Shown piece after piece: positions 8,791-18,228 of a stretch of 64,000 bases of DNA (position 1 is the first letter of the stretch; each line of letters begins with the position of its first letter). The notes beneath the pieces were generated by a model, which was not told the DNA's origin, searched no databases, and saw nothing but the letters and a program-made list of their open reading frames with translations. Made by a program: the position numbers and the translations under genes. The stretch spans positions 2,914,001 to 2,978,000 of the forward strand of contig NZ_CP102099.1 in NCBI RefSeq assembly GCF_024582815.1, given 5' to 3'. The stretch is from Acinetobacter colistiniresistens (GTDB lineage Bacteria > Pseudomonadota > Gammaproteobacteria > Pseudomonadales > Moraxellaceae).

Positions 8791-9786
8791 ATGAACACCA
8801 AACGTAATATTTATAAAACCGCAGAACATCCATTTGCTCAGTATGTGCGTATTTTAGGTAAGGGCAAAACAGGGTCTCGTTCGCTCAGTTACGAAGAAGC
8901 TTATCAAGCTTTTACGATGATTTTAAAAGATGAAGTACTGGATGTGCAGTTAGGTGCATTCTTGATGCTGTTGCGTGTTAAAGAAGAGTCTGTGGATGAG
9001 CTGGCAGGTTTTGTTCAAGCCACCCGTGACCAACTCAGTTTTCAGCCACTTGATGTTGACCTTGACTGGTCTTCTTATGCAGGCAAGCGTAAGCACTATC
9101 CATGGTTCTTATTGGCAGCACTGACTTTAGCACATCATGGTTACAAAATTGTGATGCATGGTGCATCTGGTCATACCATTAACCGTGTCTATACCGAACA
9201 AGTACTACAATACTTAGGCTATTCAATTTGCCAAAATGAACAAGAGGTTCGTGAGCAGCTGGAACAACACCATTTTGCCTACTTGCCACTTGAGGTCATC
9301 TCACCAATTTTAAGTGAATTGATTTCACTACGAAATGTCATGGGATTACGCTCACCAATTCATACACTGGCACGCCTGATCAACCCCTTTAATGCCAAAG
9401 CAACCTTACAGGCAATTTTTCACCCTGCTTATCGTAGTTCACACCAGCAAACTGCGTTTCGTTTGGGTTATCAAAACAGTGCAGTGATTAAAGGTGAAGG
9501 TGGCGAGTTTGAGCGTAATCCTGATGCCAAAACCTTAATTTGTGGGATTAAAAATGGTGAGTTATACGAACTCGAACTGCCTAAATTGACCCCTGACCGT
9601 AGCCCAATTGAAGAAGAGCTTGATTTAGCTGTGTTTAGAGCCGTTTGGCTGGGTGAGCAAACACATGAATATGGAGAAATGGCAGTCATTGAAACTATGG
9701 GAATCGCACTATATACCATGGGTGTGGTCAATAGTTATGATGAGGCAATGGAGAAAGCTCAAGCCCTTTGGCAGAGCCGTTTCTAA
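8791..9786 (+). CDS. ybiB: TrpD2/YbiB-like glycosyltransferase-fold protein
   Basis: Belongs to the anthranilate phosphoribosyltransferase-like family (YbiB/TrpD2). Members keep the TrpD fold but are reported to bind nucleic acid rather than make tryptophan. The N-terminal helical domain (YVRILGKGKTGSRSLSYEEAYQAF..ILKDEVLDVQLGAFLMLLRVKEES) and the phosphoribosyl-binding-like HGASGHT loop are recognisable. I start at the ATG at 8791; a longer frame from 8713 adds a hydrophobic stretch that does not belong to the family. It is alone, with a hairpin terminator behind it, and no trp genes are near. Confidence 0.85.
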   Translation: MNTKRNIYKTAEHPFAQYVRILGKGKTGSRSLSYEEAYQAFTMILKDEVLDVQLGAFLMLLRVKEESVDELAGFVQATRDQLSFQPLDVDLDWSSYAGKRKHYPWFLLAALTLAHHGYKIVMHGASGHTINRVYTEQVLQYLGYSICQNEQEVREQLEQHHFAYLPLEVISPILSELISLRNVMGLRSPIHTLARLINPFNAKATLQAIFHPAYRSSHQQTAFRLGYQNSAVIKGEGGEFERNPDAKTLICGIKNGELYELELPKLTPDRSPIEEELDLAVFRAVWLGEQTHEYGEMAVIETMGIALYTMGVVNSYDEAMEKAQALWQSRF

Positions 9787-9794
9787 TATCAAAT

Positions 9795-9823
9795 AGACCA
9801 AGGCTATCAAACGGCCTTGGTCT
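9795..9823. terminator. Hairpin after ybiB
   Basis: AGACCAAGGC (9795-9804) pairs perfectly with GCCTTGGTCT (9814-9823) over a nine-base loop. The following T-run is weak. The right arm touches the stop codon of the convergent gene. Confidence 0.65.
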
Positions 9824-10239
9824 TATGGTTCAACATAATAAAAATCTGGCCAAAACGGATATTCATGAGCGGAAGAATGAATATTTCTTAAGCTCAATTG
9901 ATCACCGATTTTGATTGTAATCTTATTCGAATCATAAGGACCAGACAGATACGCATCTCTTTGTTGACCAATAAGTGTCTTACAATAGGCATGATGCGCT
10001 TTGATCTTTTGGGAGTTCCGCATGGTTTGAGCGTCCATGACCTCAATCCCAATCAACAACATAGGATAACCATCATTTTTTATTGCTGTATATTCAGTTT
10101 GAGGTGAAGTGTATTTCTGGCTGGCAATCACCTTCACCTTGAGTAAACATTCAATCGGCTGTTTAGCCAAGGCAGTGCCACTCAGTAAACTAAGCAATAA
10201 GAACGTGCAGACAAGTTTTATAAGTTTCATCCCATTCAT
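9823..10239 (-). CDS. Exported hypothetical protein, 138 aa
   Basis: Unrecognised small secreted protein. It has a clear signal peptide (KLIKLVCTFLLLSLLSGTALA, cut before KQP), then about 115 mature residues with three Cys. That pattern suggests a periplasmic disulphide-containing protein. The alternative start three codons in (ATG 10230) fits the signal peptide equally well. It ends inside the ybiB terminator hairpin. Confidence 0.72.
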   Translation of the reverse strand: MNGMKLIKLVCTFLLLSLLSGTALAKQPIECLLKVKVIASQKYTSPQTEYTAIKNDGYPMLLIGIEVMDAQTMRNSQKIKAHHAYCKTLIGQQRDAYLSGPYDSNKITIKIGDQLSLRNIHSSAHEYPFWPDFYYVEP

Positions 10240-10258
10240 TATTATCTTTTGATAAAGA

Positions 10259-10289
10259 TAAAAAAAGCCCAGTGTTGACTGAGCTCTTT
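10259..10289 (-). terminator. Terminator after the DUF1315 gene
   Basis: Imperfect hairpin (CAGT / ACTG core with flanking GC pairs) ending in seven T on the minus strand, just past the DUF1315 stop codon. Confidence 0.6.
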
Positions 10290-10293
10290 AAGT

Positions 10294-10566
10294 TTAAACA
10301 AAACGAATCGGCTTAAATTCAGGTTCGTTATGATGATGATCATCATCACATTCCTCACCGTCTTTTTTTGTACCGCGGTCGATATAACCACTGCGCTGTT
10401 CTTTAGGCAAATGTTCCATTTCCCATGCATACACAGCTTGCATACAAATTTCACGCTGCTCTTTAGTTAATGCAATCCCATTAGGCCATTTACCAATTTC
10501 AACAGCAGTTTTCAGGCGCTCAACAATTTCAGGATTTAAAATAGCGAGCATTTGTTCAATATTCAT
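10294..10566 (-). CDS. DUF1315 (YeaC-like) protein
   Basis: Small cytosolic protein of 90 residues in the DUF1315/YeaC family, of unknown function. The conserved opening is visible: a short helix, then LKTAVEIGKWPNGIALTKEQRE and the AVYAWE segment. The C-terminus has a GEECDDDHHHNEPEF run that could bind metal. Its ATG overlaps the nadK stop codon as ATGA, so translation is coupled to NAD kinase. Confidence 0.85.
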   Translation of the reverse strand: MNIEQMLAILNPEIVERLKTAVEIGKWPNGIALTKEQREICMQAVYAWEMEHLPKEQRSGYIDRGTKKDGEECDDDHHHNEPEFKPIRFV

Positions 10567-11471
10567 GAGTCATCCTGTTGAAAAGATTCAAAATCTTGAT
10601 TCCACCCCAATTTGGTACGACACGCCATATAAAAGTCATAACCCGGTGGATGTAATAAGCTTAGTTTAAACGGATGTTTGCGGATATGCACCGTATCACC
10701 GACATTTAATGCAACACTATGTTGACCATCAGCACTGACCATCGGCAAAACACGGTTTTCACGGATCGTGATCTTAATTTCACTTTGCCCACCAACCACA
10801 ATCGGACGTGATGACAAGGTATGCGGATGCATCGGAACCAGTGCAATTGCATCCATACTCGGATGCAAAATCGGCCCGCCTCCAGAAAGTGCATAAGCAG
10901 TTGAACCTGTTGGCGTTGACACAATCAAACCATCGCTATGCTGACGATAGACATATTGTCCGTCAATATTCAGTTCAAAATCGATCATATGAACCGATCT
11001 GCCCGAATGTAGCACTACATCATTCAGTGCAATGGCATCATAAATTGTTTCACCATTGGTTCGAACTTCCATTTCTAATAAGAAACGGCGATCCAGCTGA
11101 AACTGACCTTGTAAAACCTGATCGAGTTTAAAAATCGCTTCAGCAGGTTTGATGTCTGTTAAAAAACCCAGTCGACCACGGTTAATCCCGATCACAGGGG
11201 TATTATGCCGAACCAACGCACGTGCAGCATGTAGCAACGAACCATCACCACCGACTACAATCACTAAATCTACAACTTCGCCCAGTAAATTTCGACTTAC
11301 GGTCTGCCCATGGCTATAGGGAACCAGTTTCGCTGTTTCCTGATCAAAAACGGGGTTTAAACCTAAATTGATCAAATGATCATGAATTAAACATAACGTT
11401 TCTACTACAGAATATTTATCTGGTCGTCCAATTAGACCAATATTTCGAAAGGATTTATGTGAAATTTGCAC
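10563..11471 (-). CDS. nadK: NAD kinase
   Basis: Phosphorylates NAD+ to NADP+. The GGDGS motif (VVVGGDGSLLHAARAL) and the conserved STPTGSTAYALSGGGPILHP block of the NAD-binding domain are present. Starts are ambiguous: GTG at 11471 follows GGAG and gives 302 residues beginning VQISHKSFRNIGLIGRP, which is the length I expect for the genus; ATG 11507 and TTG 11522 are also in frame. The stop overlaps the DUF1315 start, forming a two-gene unit. Confidence 0.92.
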   Translation of the reverse strand: MQISHKSFRNIGLIGRPDKYSVVETLCLIHDHLINLGLNPVFDQETAKLVPYSHGQTVSRNLLGEVVDLVIVVGGDGSLLHAARALVRHNTPVIGINRGRLGFLTDIKPAEAIFKLDQVLQGQFQLDRRFLLEMEVRTNGETIYDAIALNDVVLHSGRSVHMIDFELNIDGQYVYRQHSDGLIVSTPTGSTAYALSGGGPILHPSMDAIALVPMHPHTLSSRPIVVGGQSEIKITIRENRVLPMVSADGQHSVALNVGDTVHIRKHPFKLSLLHPPGYDFYMACRTKLGWNQDFESFQQDDS

Positions 11472-11705
11472 GAATAATTCAGCTCCGTCGCGATTACTGA
11501 CTATCATATCACTAACAACCAATGTTGCGTTGATGATTGATTAAAAAGTATAAAAATGTCTATCCGTTGTTTTTTTATACGATTAATGTCAACGCATCCT
11601 TAAAGTTTTTATTGCATGTAGCTATTTATTCACAGTTTTATGATTGCAAAATGACAATAAGCTATCGCATCATTACCGACATTGTTTTGGTTTTAACGCA
11701 AATCT

Positions 11706-14114
11706 ATGAAGTTTGAACGTGGTATTGGTTTTCTAGCACTCATTTTTTCAATGTTAGTGATAGGTGTCTTTGTTGCTTTTAGTATCTATCTGATCAGCTT
11801 AGATAATATTATTCGTGACAAGTTTGAAGGTCAGCGTTGGGACATCCCTGCCAAGGTGTTTGCTCGCCCATTAGAAATCTATTCTAATGCCCAGATTACT
11901 CAAGAGAATTTTACTCAAGAGTTAAAATTATTGGGTTATAAAAACACAGCGAATTACGATAAGTCAGGCAGCTATGTAGTACAAGGCAATAAAATGTTTG
12001 TGCATACTCGTGGCTTTGACTATGGTGACAGTACTGAGCCTGAACAGGTACTTGAACTTGCCTTTACCGATGGTCAGGTGAGTGAGATTCGCTCAACCAA
12101 ACCCTCAAATACAGGCATTGCACGTTTAGAACCTTTATTAATTGGCGGTATTTATCCTCAACATAATGAAGACCGTGTGCTCATTAAGCTGAATAAAGTA
12201 CCCAAAACCTTAATTGAAGCGTTAATTTCAACCGAAGACCGTAACTTCTATCACCACCACGGTATTTCAATCCGCGGCACAGCCCGTGCCTTGGTGAGTA
12301 ATGCGACAGGTGGCCGCCGCCAAGGTGGTTCAACCTTAACGCAACAGTTGGTCAAGAATTTCTATCTCTCTCCAGAGAAAACACTGAAACGTAAAGTCAA
12401 TGAAGCACTAATGTCTCTATTGATTGAATTACATTACAGTAAAGATGAAATTCTGGAAGCTTACTTGAATGAAGTGAACCTTGGTCAAAATGGTAGTTAC
12501 TCGATCAATGGTTATGGTTTAGCATCACAGTTTTACTTTGGCCTGCCTTTGCGTGAGCTAAACGTCTCACAGCAAGCCTTTTTGGTTGGCCTCGTCCAAG
12601 GTCCATCCTTATACAATCCTTGGCGCAACCCTGAGTCAGCCAAGAAACGACGAGATGTTGTGTTAAACAACATGATGGTGATGGGTTACTTAACCGAAGC
12701 TGAATATCAGGATGAAATTGCCCGCCCATTAAATGTGGTGAGTAAACCGACTTTGGGCCCTGCAAAGTTCCCAGATTTCCTTGATATCGTGCGTCGTCAA
12801 CTCCGTACGGAATATCAAGAAAGCGACATTACCAATCAAGGCCTAAGAATTTTTACGACGCTGGATCCAATTGCGCAGACCCAAGTTCAAAATGCCTTTA
12901 AGAATACCGTTGATCGTTTAGCCAAAGCCAATCCCGGCCGTTTGAAAAACTTGCAAGGTGCTGTACTGGTTGCACATCCAGAAAACGGTGAATTAGTTGC
13001 AGCAGTAGGTTCAACCCAAGACTTTACAGGCTTTAACCGTGCACTCGATGCCAAACGTCAAGTCGGCTCATTATTAAAACCAATTATTTATTTAAATGCG
13101 ATTGAGTCTGGTCGTTATACCTGGGCAAGCCCAATCGAAGATAGTGCAGTGAATATTCCAATTGATGGGGATAAGAGCTGGACACCGAAAAACTATAGTG
13201 GCGGCGAGCATGGTGTAGTACCGATGCAACAAGCATTGGCCAACTCTTATAACCTCTCTACTGTGCGTTTGGCCAATGAGTTTGGCTTGTCTGCATTTAC
13301 CAATAAATTAAGACAATTTGGCGTCAGTTCTGATATTCCGGCCTACCCTTCTATTTACCTCGGTGCAGTGAACATGTCACCAATGGAAGTATTAAGCATT
13401 TACGGAAATTTTGCGACAGGTGGCTTTAAATACCCTCCACGCTCGATTCGTACAGTCGTCGACGCAAAAGGACATCTACTCGATCGTTATGGCCTAAATG
13501 TGCAGCAGACCATAGATCCTGCTGCAGCTTATATTATCAACTACGGTTTACAGCAAGTGATGCGCTCTGGTACAGGCCGCTCTGCTTATAATAGTCTGCC
13601 AGAATCGCTTAATCTGGCGGGTAAATCAGGAACCACCAATGACACGCGTGACTCTTGGTTTGCGGGTTATTCCGGAAACCATGTGGCGGTTGTCTGGTTA
13701 GGTCTAGACGACAATAAAGTAACAGGCTTAACAGGTTCCTCAGGTGCATTACCAGTCTGGATCAATGTGATGCGCCAGTTACGTCAGGAACCTGTCAATC
13801 TGCGTCAAACCGACAATGTGCAATGGCAATGGATTGATAGTGCAACAGGCGACTTATCTGCTCAAGGCTGTGATGGCGCCATGTATATTCCATTACTGCG
13901 TCAAACCGTACCGCGTCGTGCAACCCTGTGTGGCCAGTCTCATTATGAGGTAGAACCCACCTATATTCCTCAGAATAATGAAACCCCTGTGGAGGATCAT
14001 CAGGACGGGATCAGTAATTACATTCGTGAAAGTGAAAACCAAATGGATACAGATTTATCCAATCGCCAGCCAAGCCGTGTGATCTCTAGCGGCAGCTATA
14101 GCGGTGACAACTAA
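11706..14114 (+). CDS. mrcB: Penicillin-binding protein 1B, bifunctional transglycosylase/transpeptidase
   Basis: Class A PBP that polymerises and cross-links peptidoglycan at the inner membrane. It has 802 residues: an N-terminal membrane anchor (~residues 9-31), a UB2H-like region, then a glycosyltransferase domain with Glu177 in STEDRNFYHHHG and the GGSTLTQQLVKN motif. The transpeptidase domain has SLLK (active Ser in VGSLLKP), SYN (ANSYNLS) and KSGTTND. The C-terminal tail is disordered and rich in Ser and Asp. The downstream TPR lipoprotein lies only 19 bp away and may act with it, by analogy with outer-membrane PBP activators; that link is inference. Confidence 0.95.
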   Translation: MKFERGIGFLALIFSMLVIGVFVAFSIYLISLDNIIRDKFEGQRWDIPAKVFARPLEIYSNAQITQENFTQELKLLGYKNTANYDKSGSYVVQGNKMFVHTRGFDYGDSTEPEQVLELAFTDGQVSEIRSTKPSNTGIARLEPLLIGGIYPQHNEDRVLIKLNKVPKTLIEALISTEDRNFYHHHGISIRGTARALVSNATGGRRQGGSTLTQQLVKNFYLSPEKTLKRKVNEALMSLLIELHYSKDEILEAYLNEVNLGQNGSYSINGYGLASQFYFGLPLRELNVSQQAFLVGLVQGPSLYNPWRNPESAKKRRDVVLNNMMVMGYLTEAEYQDEIARPLNVVSKPTLGPAKFPDFLDIVRRQLRTEYQESDITNQGLRIFTTLDPIAQTQVQNAFKNTVDRLAKANPGRLKNLQGAVLVAHPENGELVAAVGSTQDFTGFNRALDAKRQVGSLLKPIIYLNAIESGRYTWASPIEDSAVNIPIDGDKSWTPKNYSGGEHGVVPMQQALANSYNLSTVRLANEFGLSAFTNKLRQFGVSSDIPAYPSIYLGAVNMSPMEVLSIYGNFATGGFKYPPRSIRTVVDAKGHLLDRYGLNVQQTIDPAAAYIINYGLQQVMRSGTGRSAYNSLPESLNLAGKSGTTNDTRDSWFAGYSGNHVAVVWLGLDDNKVTGLTGSSGALPVWINVMRQLRQEPVNLRQTDNVQWQWIDSATGDLSAQGCDGAMYIPLLRQTVPRRATLCGQSHYEVEPTYIPQNNETPVEDHQDGISNYIRESENQMDTDLSNRQPSRVISSGSYSGDN

Positions 14115-14133
14115 GTCAAAAGGATGATGGCAT

Positions 14134-14679
14134 ATGATGAAGCATACAACGGTGATGATCGGTGTGTTACTACTTGCAGGCTGTACCGCTGCACCTGAAA
14201 AAACACCCACCAAAACAGCACCTACGCAGCCACCAAAGAAAGTAACCCAACCTTCTTCTGGTGTAAAAATTACGCCTTATGATCAAAAAGAGATTAAACG
14301 CCAAAGTGTTCCTGTCGTTGTACCGCAACAAAAAGTTCAGCAAACGTTTAATGATGGCAGTCAACTGCCTGCATTTAAAACTTTAATGCAAAAAACACAG
14401 GTGGCATATAAGCAGCAGCAACTTGCAGAAGCTGAACGTTATGCTTTACAAGCGCAGCGCATTGCACCACAAGCGACTGAGACTTATCTGTATTTGGCAT
14501 TAATCGCAGATCAGCGCAAGGAATATGCCAATGCCGAGGCACTGGCACGTCGTGGCTTAAGCTATGCGCAAAGCAATGCCATGAAGAAACAGCTCTGGCT
14601 GATCATTCTAAAAGCCAGTGAAGCACGAGGTCATAAGATTCAAGCCCAAGAGGCCAACAAAGCCATTCAAGCACTTTAA
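14134..14679 (+). CDS. TPR-containing lipoprotein
   Basis: Lipobox LLAGC after a short hydrophobic stretch predicts a lipidated Cys at about residue 17. A Pro/Thr/Lys-rich linker (~20-70) is followed by tetratricopeptide-like helices (~95-175; LAEAERYALQAQRIAPQATE and YANAEALARRGLSYAQS). An AAAGGATG ribosome-binding site precedes the start. Position right after mrcB and the linker-plus-TPR design suggest a PBP1B partner, functionally like LpoB-type activators but not obviously homologous. The function is unproven. Confidence 0.8.
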   Translation: MMKHTTVMIGVLLLAGCTAAPEKTPTKTAPTQPPKKVTQPSSGVKITPYDQKEIKRQSVPVVVPQQKVQQTFNDGSQLPAFKTLMQKTQVAYKQQQLAEAERYALQAQRIAPQATETYLYLALIADQRKEYANAEALARRGLSYAQSNAMKKQLWLIILKASEARGHKIQAQEANKAIQAL

Positions 14680-14680
14680 T

Positions 14681-15586
14681 TTAAAGTTTGAACTGACGAA
14701 TCCCTGCAAGCCCATAAGCATGATGTTTTTGGGCTTGTTCTAAATCTGCAGGAGCAACCCCTCCTAAGGCAAATACAGGAATATCACAGCCTTGTGCCAA
14801 TTCAGCAAAACCCTCCCAGCCTAAGCCCTGTGCTTCAGGATGTGTTGTTGTCGCATTTACAGGACTGAGAAACACCGCATCACAGCCAATCTGATGGGCA
14901 TGCTGCAAGGCCACAGCATCATGACATGCCGCAATCAAACGTTTCCCTACCACCAATTCAGCTTTGTTCAACTGCATCAACTGGGATTGTTTGAGGTGAA
15001 TAGTTTGAATTTTTGCTTGCAGATCACTGCTCAATTGCTGCCAAAGTGCGTAATTCACAATCAAGCGTGAATATTGTTCATCAGTTAAAATCTGCAATTG
15101 TGAATCAATCTGAGCTTGATCCTCTAAAGCAGTCCGCCAATAGAGCAAGGTGTTGTGTTGTGACATCTGATTGAGCTGATCACTGATTTGAATCAGATGT
15201 GGCCAGCTTAAACGTTTTAAAATTGCGGCATTGGCTTTGGGAAAATTTAAATTTACCAACTCATCACGGCGATACCATGCCCAAGGCTGATGGATGAGAT
15301 TAAGTAACCCATCAGGTACATAGGCATGGAATAAATGTAAATTGACAATGATGTCATCATATTCGTGACAAATCCGATCAAATACATGCCAGTCTTTTAG
15401 TCCAATCCCTACTTCTTCAAAAATTTCACGGCGGCAGGCCTGTTCAGGCGTCTCCCCCAATTCAACTTTTCCGCCTGGAAATTCATGTTTATTGCCTTGA
15501 TGTTGATTGGCTTGTCTCCAGCCCACCAATACTTTGCTTTTATGTAATAGAATTGCGATCGCAACATCAACCGTAGCTTTGGCCAT
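14681..15586 (-). CDS. Nudix hydrolase fused to thiamine-phosphate-synthase-like domain (MutT-ThiE-like)
   Basis: A two-domain protein of 301 residues. Residues ~1-135 form a MutT-type Nudix domain with the full box GGKVELGETPEQACRREIFEEVG, consistent with 8-oxo-dGTP sanitising. Residues ~185-301 resemble the TMP synthase/TenI barrel (LIAACHD, DAVFLSPVNATTTHP, VFALGGV). This fusion is known in gammaproteobacteria; the role of the second domain is not settled. It is convergent with the TPR lipoprotein, with stop codons only one base apart over a short palindrome. Confidence 0.87.
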   Translation of the reverse strand: MAKATVDVAIAILLHKSKVLVGWRQANQHQGNKHEFPGGKVELGETPEQACRREIFEEVGIGLKDWHVFDRICHEYDDIIVNLHLFHAYVPDGLLNLIHQPWAWYRRDELVNLNFPKANAAILKRLSWPHLIQISDQLNQMSQHNTLLYWRTALEDQAQIDSQLQILTDEQYSRLIVNYALWQQLSSDLQAKIQTIHLKQSQLMQLNKAELVVGKRLIAACHDAVALQHAHQIGCDAVFLSPVNATTTHPEAQGLGWEGFAELAQGCDIPVFALGGVAPADLEQAQKHHAYGLAGIRQFKL

Positions 15587-15697
15587 AACAGACTAAAATC
15601 TCTCATCTTTTCGGCTTTATTTTAAGGGCTTTAAGGCACTATTCCCATGTCAAAAAACAAAATTAATAGAGGATTTTGTAAATTGTTAAAATTTCCG

Positions 15698-15731
15698 TTG
15701 ACAGGCCTATTCGATAATGATTATCATTTAA
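15698..15731 (+). promoter_or_regulatory. hemP promoter with overlapping Fur box
   Basis: TTGACA (15698-15703) and TATCAT (15722-15727) at 18-bp spacing form a good sigma70 promoter. GATAATGATTATCATTTAA (15713-15731) matches the Fur consensus nearly perfectly and covers the -10 element. Confidence 0.88.
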
Positions 15732-15763
15732 ATCATTAAAAAACACACCACGGAGCATAACAA

Positions 15764-15934
15764 ATGAACGCACCATTTAGCCTTTTCACTCGTAGTACTG
15801 ATGCAGCTCAATCTTTACCAATGTTGCATTCAAATAACCTTTTTGCCCTAGGCCGAGAAATTCGGATTATGCATGCTGGTGAGGAGTACCGCTTACGTTT
15901 AACCCGCAACAATCGCCTGATTTTAACAAAGTAA
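15764..15934 (+). CDS. hemP: Hemin uptake protein HemP
   Basis: A 56-residue protein. The C-terminal EYRLRLTRNNRLILTK matches the HemP/HmuP signature (Y-LR-T-NKLILTK). HmuP proteins in other bacteria promote transcription of haem-uptake genes. The start has CGGAG at a good distance. The gene stands alone, with its own Fur-controlled promoter and terminator and no haem receptor next to it. Confidence 0.88.
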   Translation: MNAPFSLFTRSTDAAQSLPMLHSNNLFALGREIRIMHAGEEYRLRLTRNNRLILTK

Positions 15935-15972
15935 TATAATAATAATCGGACAAAAATAACAAACGTGGGAAT

Positions 15973-16002
15973 AGCAGTATGTCAGCGCATACTGCTTTTT
16001 TA
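15973..16002 (+). terminator. hemP terminator
   Basis: AGCAGTATG (15973-15981) pairs with CATACTGCT (15988-15996), six-base loop, then T-run. Confidence 0.9.
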
Positions 16003-16402
16003 ATCGCATAGCCCATTTAAATTTGCCTGATTACGTCAACATGATGGTGGCTTTAAAATCCACGTATTCAGCAAATGCATTCATGAGATCTGTCACTTTA
16101 ATCTTAAAAATAAAACACATGCAAAAAATCAGATGATAACCATGTTGAGTTCTGGAATAACCTAGTGGTTTAAACTTGATCGACAGCAACCTCAAGGTGC
16201 TTGACCAGTTTATAGTTAATATCCATTTCACTAGTCAATATCATGGCCTTTTATTTTTAAAGACATATCCTCTTTCATGGTCAGCTTTTTTTGAGCCGTG
16301 ATGATTTAAACAGACCTCATACTGCTGTCATCAATTCGCGATATCCATTAAAGCAAATGAAATGAGCTGAATCTGAAAATTAGAGCCAGTCTGCACAAAT
16401 TA
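16003..16402. other. Intergenic stretch, nothing recognised
   Basis: About 400 bp of AT-rich DNA. The longest minus-strand frame (16031-16231) has no ribosome-binding site and no family resemblance. I see no RNA gene; it may be decayed sequence. Confidence 0.5.
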
Positions 16403-18190
16403 TCAGCTCAACGGCACCACACGCAGAACTTCTTCAAGCGTGGTTACACCCTCTAGTACTTTACGCGCACCAGCTATACGTAAAGGTTCGATGCCTTCTT
16501 TTTTGGCCTGTGCCTTTAAATCATTCAATGTACCATGCGCACTAATCAATGACTTGAGTTCTAAGCTGACTGGCATAAACTCATAAATCCCAACACGGCC
16601 TTTATAACCCGTATGGCGACATGCTTCACACCCTACTGCGTTATACATGGTCGTCGGCATATCCATCATATAGTCAAAGGTTAAATGTTCCCATTGTTGT
16701 TCATTCATCGGCCCTGCTTGCTTACAGCTTGGGCACAGTCTTCGAACTAAACGCTGAGCCAAAACCCCTAAAATAGTAGCTGCGGTGAGGAACGGCTGGA
16801 TACCGAGATCATGTAAACGCGTCAAACTAGAAGGAGCATCATTGGTATGTAAAGTGGAAAGTACCAGATGGCCAGTTAATGCCGCTTGAATCGCCATATT
16901 TGCGGTATCATGGTCGCGAATCTCACCCACCATGATAATATCAGGGTCTTGACGCATTAATGCGCGCACACCATCAGCAAAACCTAATTCAATATTGGGA
17001 TTAACCTGCATTTGGTTAAAGCTGGGCTCTAACATTTCAATCGGATCTTCGATGGTACAGACATTGACCTGCTCGGTTGCCAATTGTTTTAAAGACGAAT
17101 ATAGCGTGGTGGTTTTACCCGAGCCCGTTGGTCCGGTTACCAAGATAATGCCATGACTATGCTGAGTCAGTTGCTGCCAACTCTGCAATAAATGCCCTTC
17201 AAAACCCAACTGCTGGAAACTACGCACTAATACTTCTGGATCAAAGATACGCATCACCAGTTTTTCGCCAAAGGCCGTTGGCAACGTTGAAAGACGTAAT
17301 TCAGTCTCTTGTCCTTTTGGTGTTCGCGTTTTTAGGCGTCCATCCTGTGGTTTCCGCTTTTCTGCAACATTCATTCGACCCAAGATTTTAATCCGGGAAA
17401 TCACTGCAGTAAGCGTATTGGCAGGCATGTTATAGATGGTATGCAACACTCCATCAATACGGAAACGCACCTTACCTTTATCTTTACGCGGCTCTAAGTG
17501 AATATCACTGGCGCCTTGCTCAAAGGCAAATTGCAGCACCCAATCTACCAGTTTGACAATATGTTGGTCATTAGCATCGGGGTTCTGGGTATCGCCTAAC
17601 TGCAGTAAGGCCTCAACACCTTTATTTTCCCGATCATAAAGACTGGCATTTTGCGATGAACTCACTGCCCGACTGACTTGATAATATTCAATAAGATAAC
17701 GTTGTAGTTGTTCTGGGTTGAGCAGAACTTTCTCAATTTTCTTGGGTGCTAGGCTACGTTCTAGATTATTGAGCCACTCTGTCGTAAAAGGCTGATCCGT
17801 TCCAATTAGAATGCGGTCAGGCTGTACTTCAACTGCTAAAATATGGTTTCGTACCGCAAACTCTTGTGACATCACACTGGTTAAAGCCGCCACATCTGCT
17901 TTTAACGGATCAATCACAAATAAAGGAATATCGGCTTTTTCAGCCAACCATTGACATAAACGATTCAACGCTAAGGTAGAACCTACATTGAGTTGATCCT
18001 TTAAATTGAAATTGGCTATCCACTGTAAGGGATGCCATTTCAACTGATCTTTTTGACGATGTGTGGTTTGGATGAGTAACTTATCCCGTTCAGTAATCCG
18101 ACCGTCTTTCAGTAGTTGCTCCAAGCACCACGTCACATCAACCGTAAATGAAAAATTTGCAAATTTTGCCTGAGCTTGCATTACCGTCAT
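16403..18190 (-). CDS. gspE: GspE/PilB-family type II secretion / type IV pilus ATPase
   Basis: Hexameric motor ATPase at the inner membrane; 595 residues. It has an N-terminal N1/N2 region (~1-190), then Walker A GPTGSGKTTTLYSS, an Asp box (TIEDPIE), Walker B/His box (DPDIIMVGEIRD, LSTLHTNDA) and a tetracysteine zinc element (CPSC ... CEAC). No other gsp or pil genes adjoin, so it is an orphan, which is usual for the scattered type II loci of Acinetobacter. Either of two ATGs (18190 or 18181) could be the start; a GGGG lies just upstream of the first. It could drive export of the lipase encoded at 58.5 kb, but that is inference. Confidence 0.85.
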   Translation of the reverse strand: MTVMQAQAKFANFSFTVDVTWCLEQLLKDGRITERDKLLIQTTHRQKDQLKWHPLQWIANFNLKDQLNVGSTLALNRLCQWLAEKADIPLFVIDPLKADVAALTSVMSQEFAVRNHILAVEVQPDRILIGTDQPFTTEWLNNLERSLAPKKIEKVLLNPEQLQRYLIEYYQVSRAVSSSQNASLYDRENKGVEALLQLGDTQNPDANDQHIVKLVDWVLQFAFEQGASDIHLEPRKDKGKVRFRIDGVLHTIYNMPANTLTAVISRIKILGRMNVAEKRKPQDGRLKTRTPKGQETELRLSTLPTAFGEKLVMRIFDPEVLVRSFQQLGFEGHLLQSWQQLTQHSHGIILVTGPTGSGKTTTLYSSLKQLATEQVNVCTIEDPIEMLEPSFNQMQVNPNIELGFADGVRALMRQDPDIIMVGEIRDHDTANMAIQAALTGHLVLSTLHTNDAPSSLTRLHDLGIQPFLTAATILGVLAQRLVRRLCPSCKQAGPMNEQQWEHLTFDYMMDMPTTMYNAVGCEACRHTGYKGRVGIYEFMPVSLELKSLISAHGTLNDLKAQAKKEGIEPLRIAGARKVLEGVTTLEEVLRVVPLS

Positions 18191-18228
18191 TTCCCCAAAT
18201 TTTTAACATATTTATATTTTTAAAGTTT

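Noticed and set aside
14673..14687. Palindrome ACTTTAA-T-TTAAAGT over the stop codons of two convergent genes
   Set aside because: Short and AT-only; likely a by-product of overlapping stop codons and not a functional site.
15698..15731. hemP locus as part of a haem-uptake operon
   Set aside because: The gene is followed at once by a strong terminator and no haem transport gene is near.
16031..16231. 66-codon minus-strand frame between hemP and the gspE-like gene
   Set aside because: No ribosome-binding site or recognisable sequence; probably chance.
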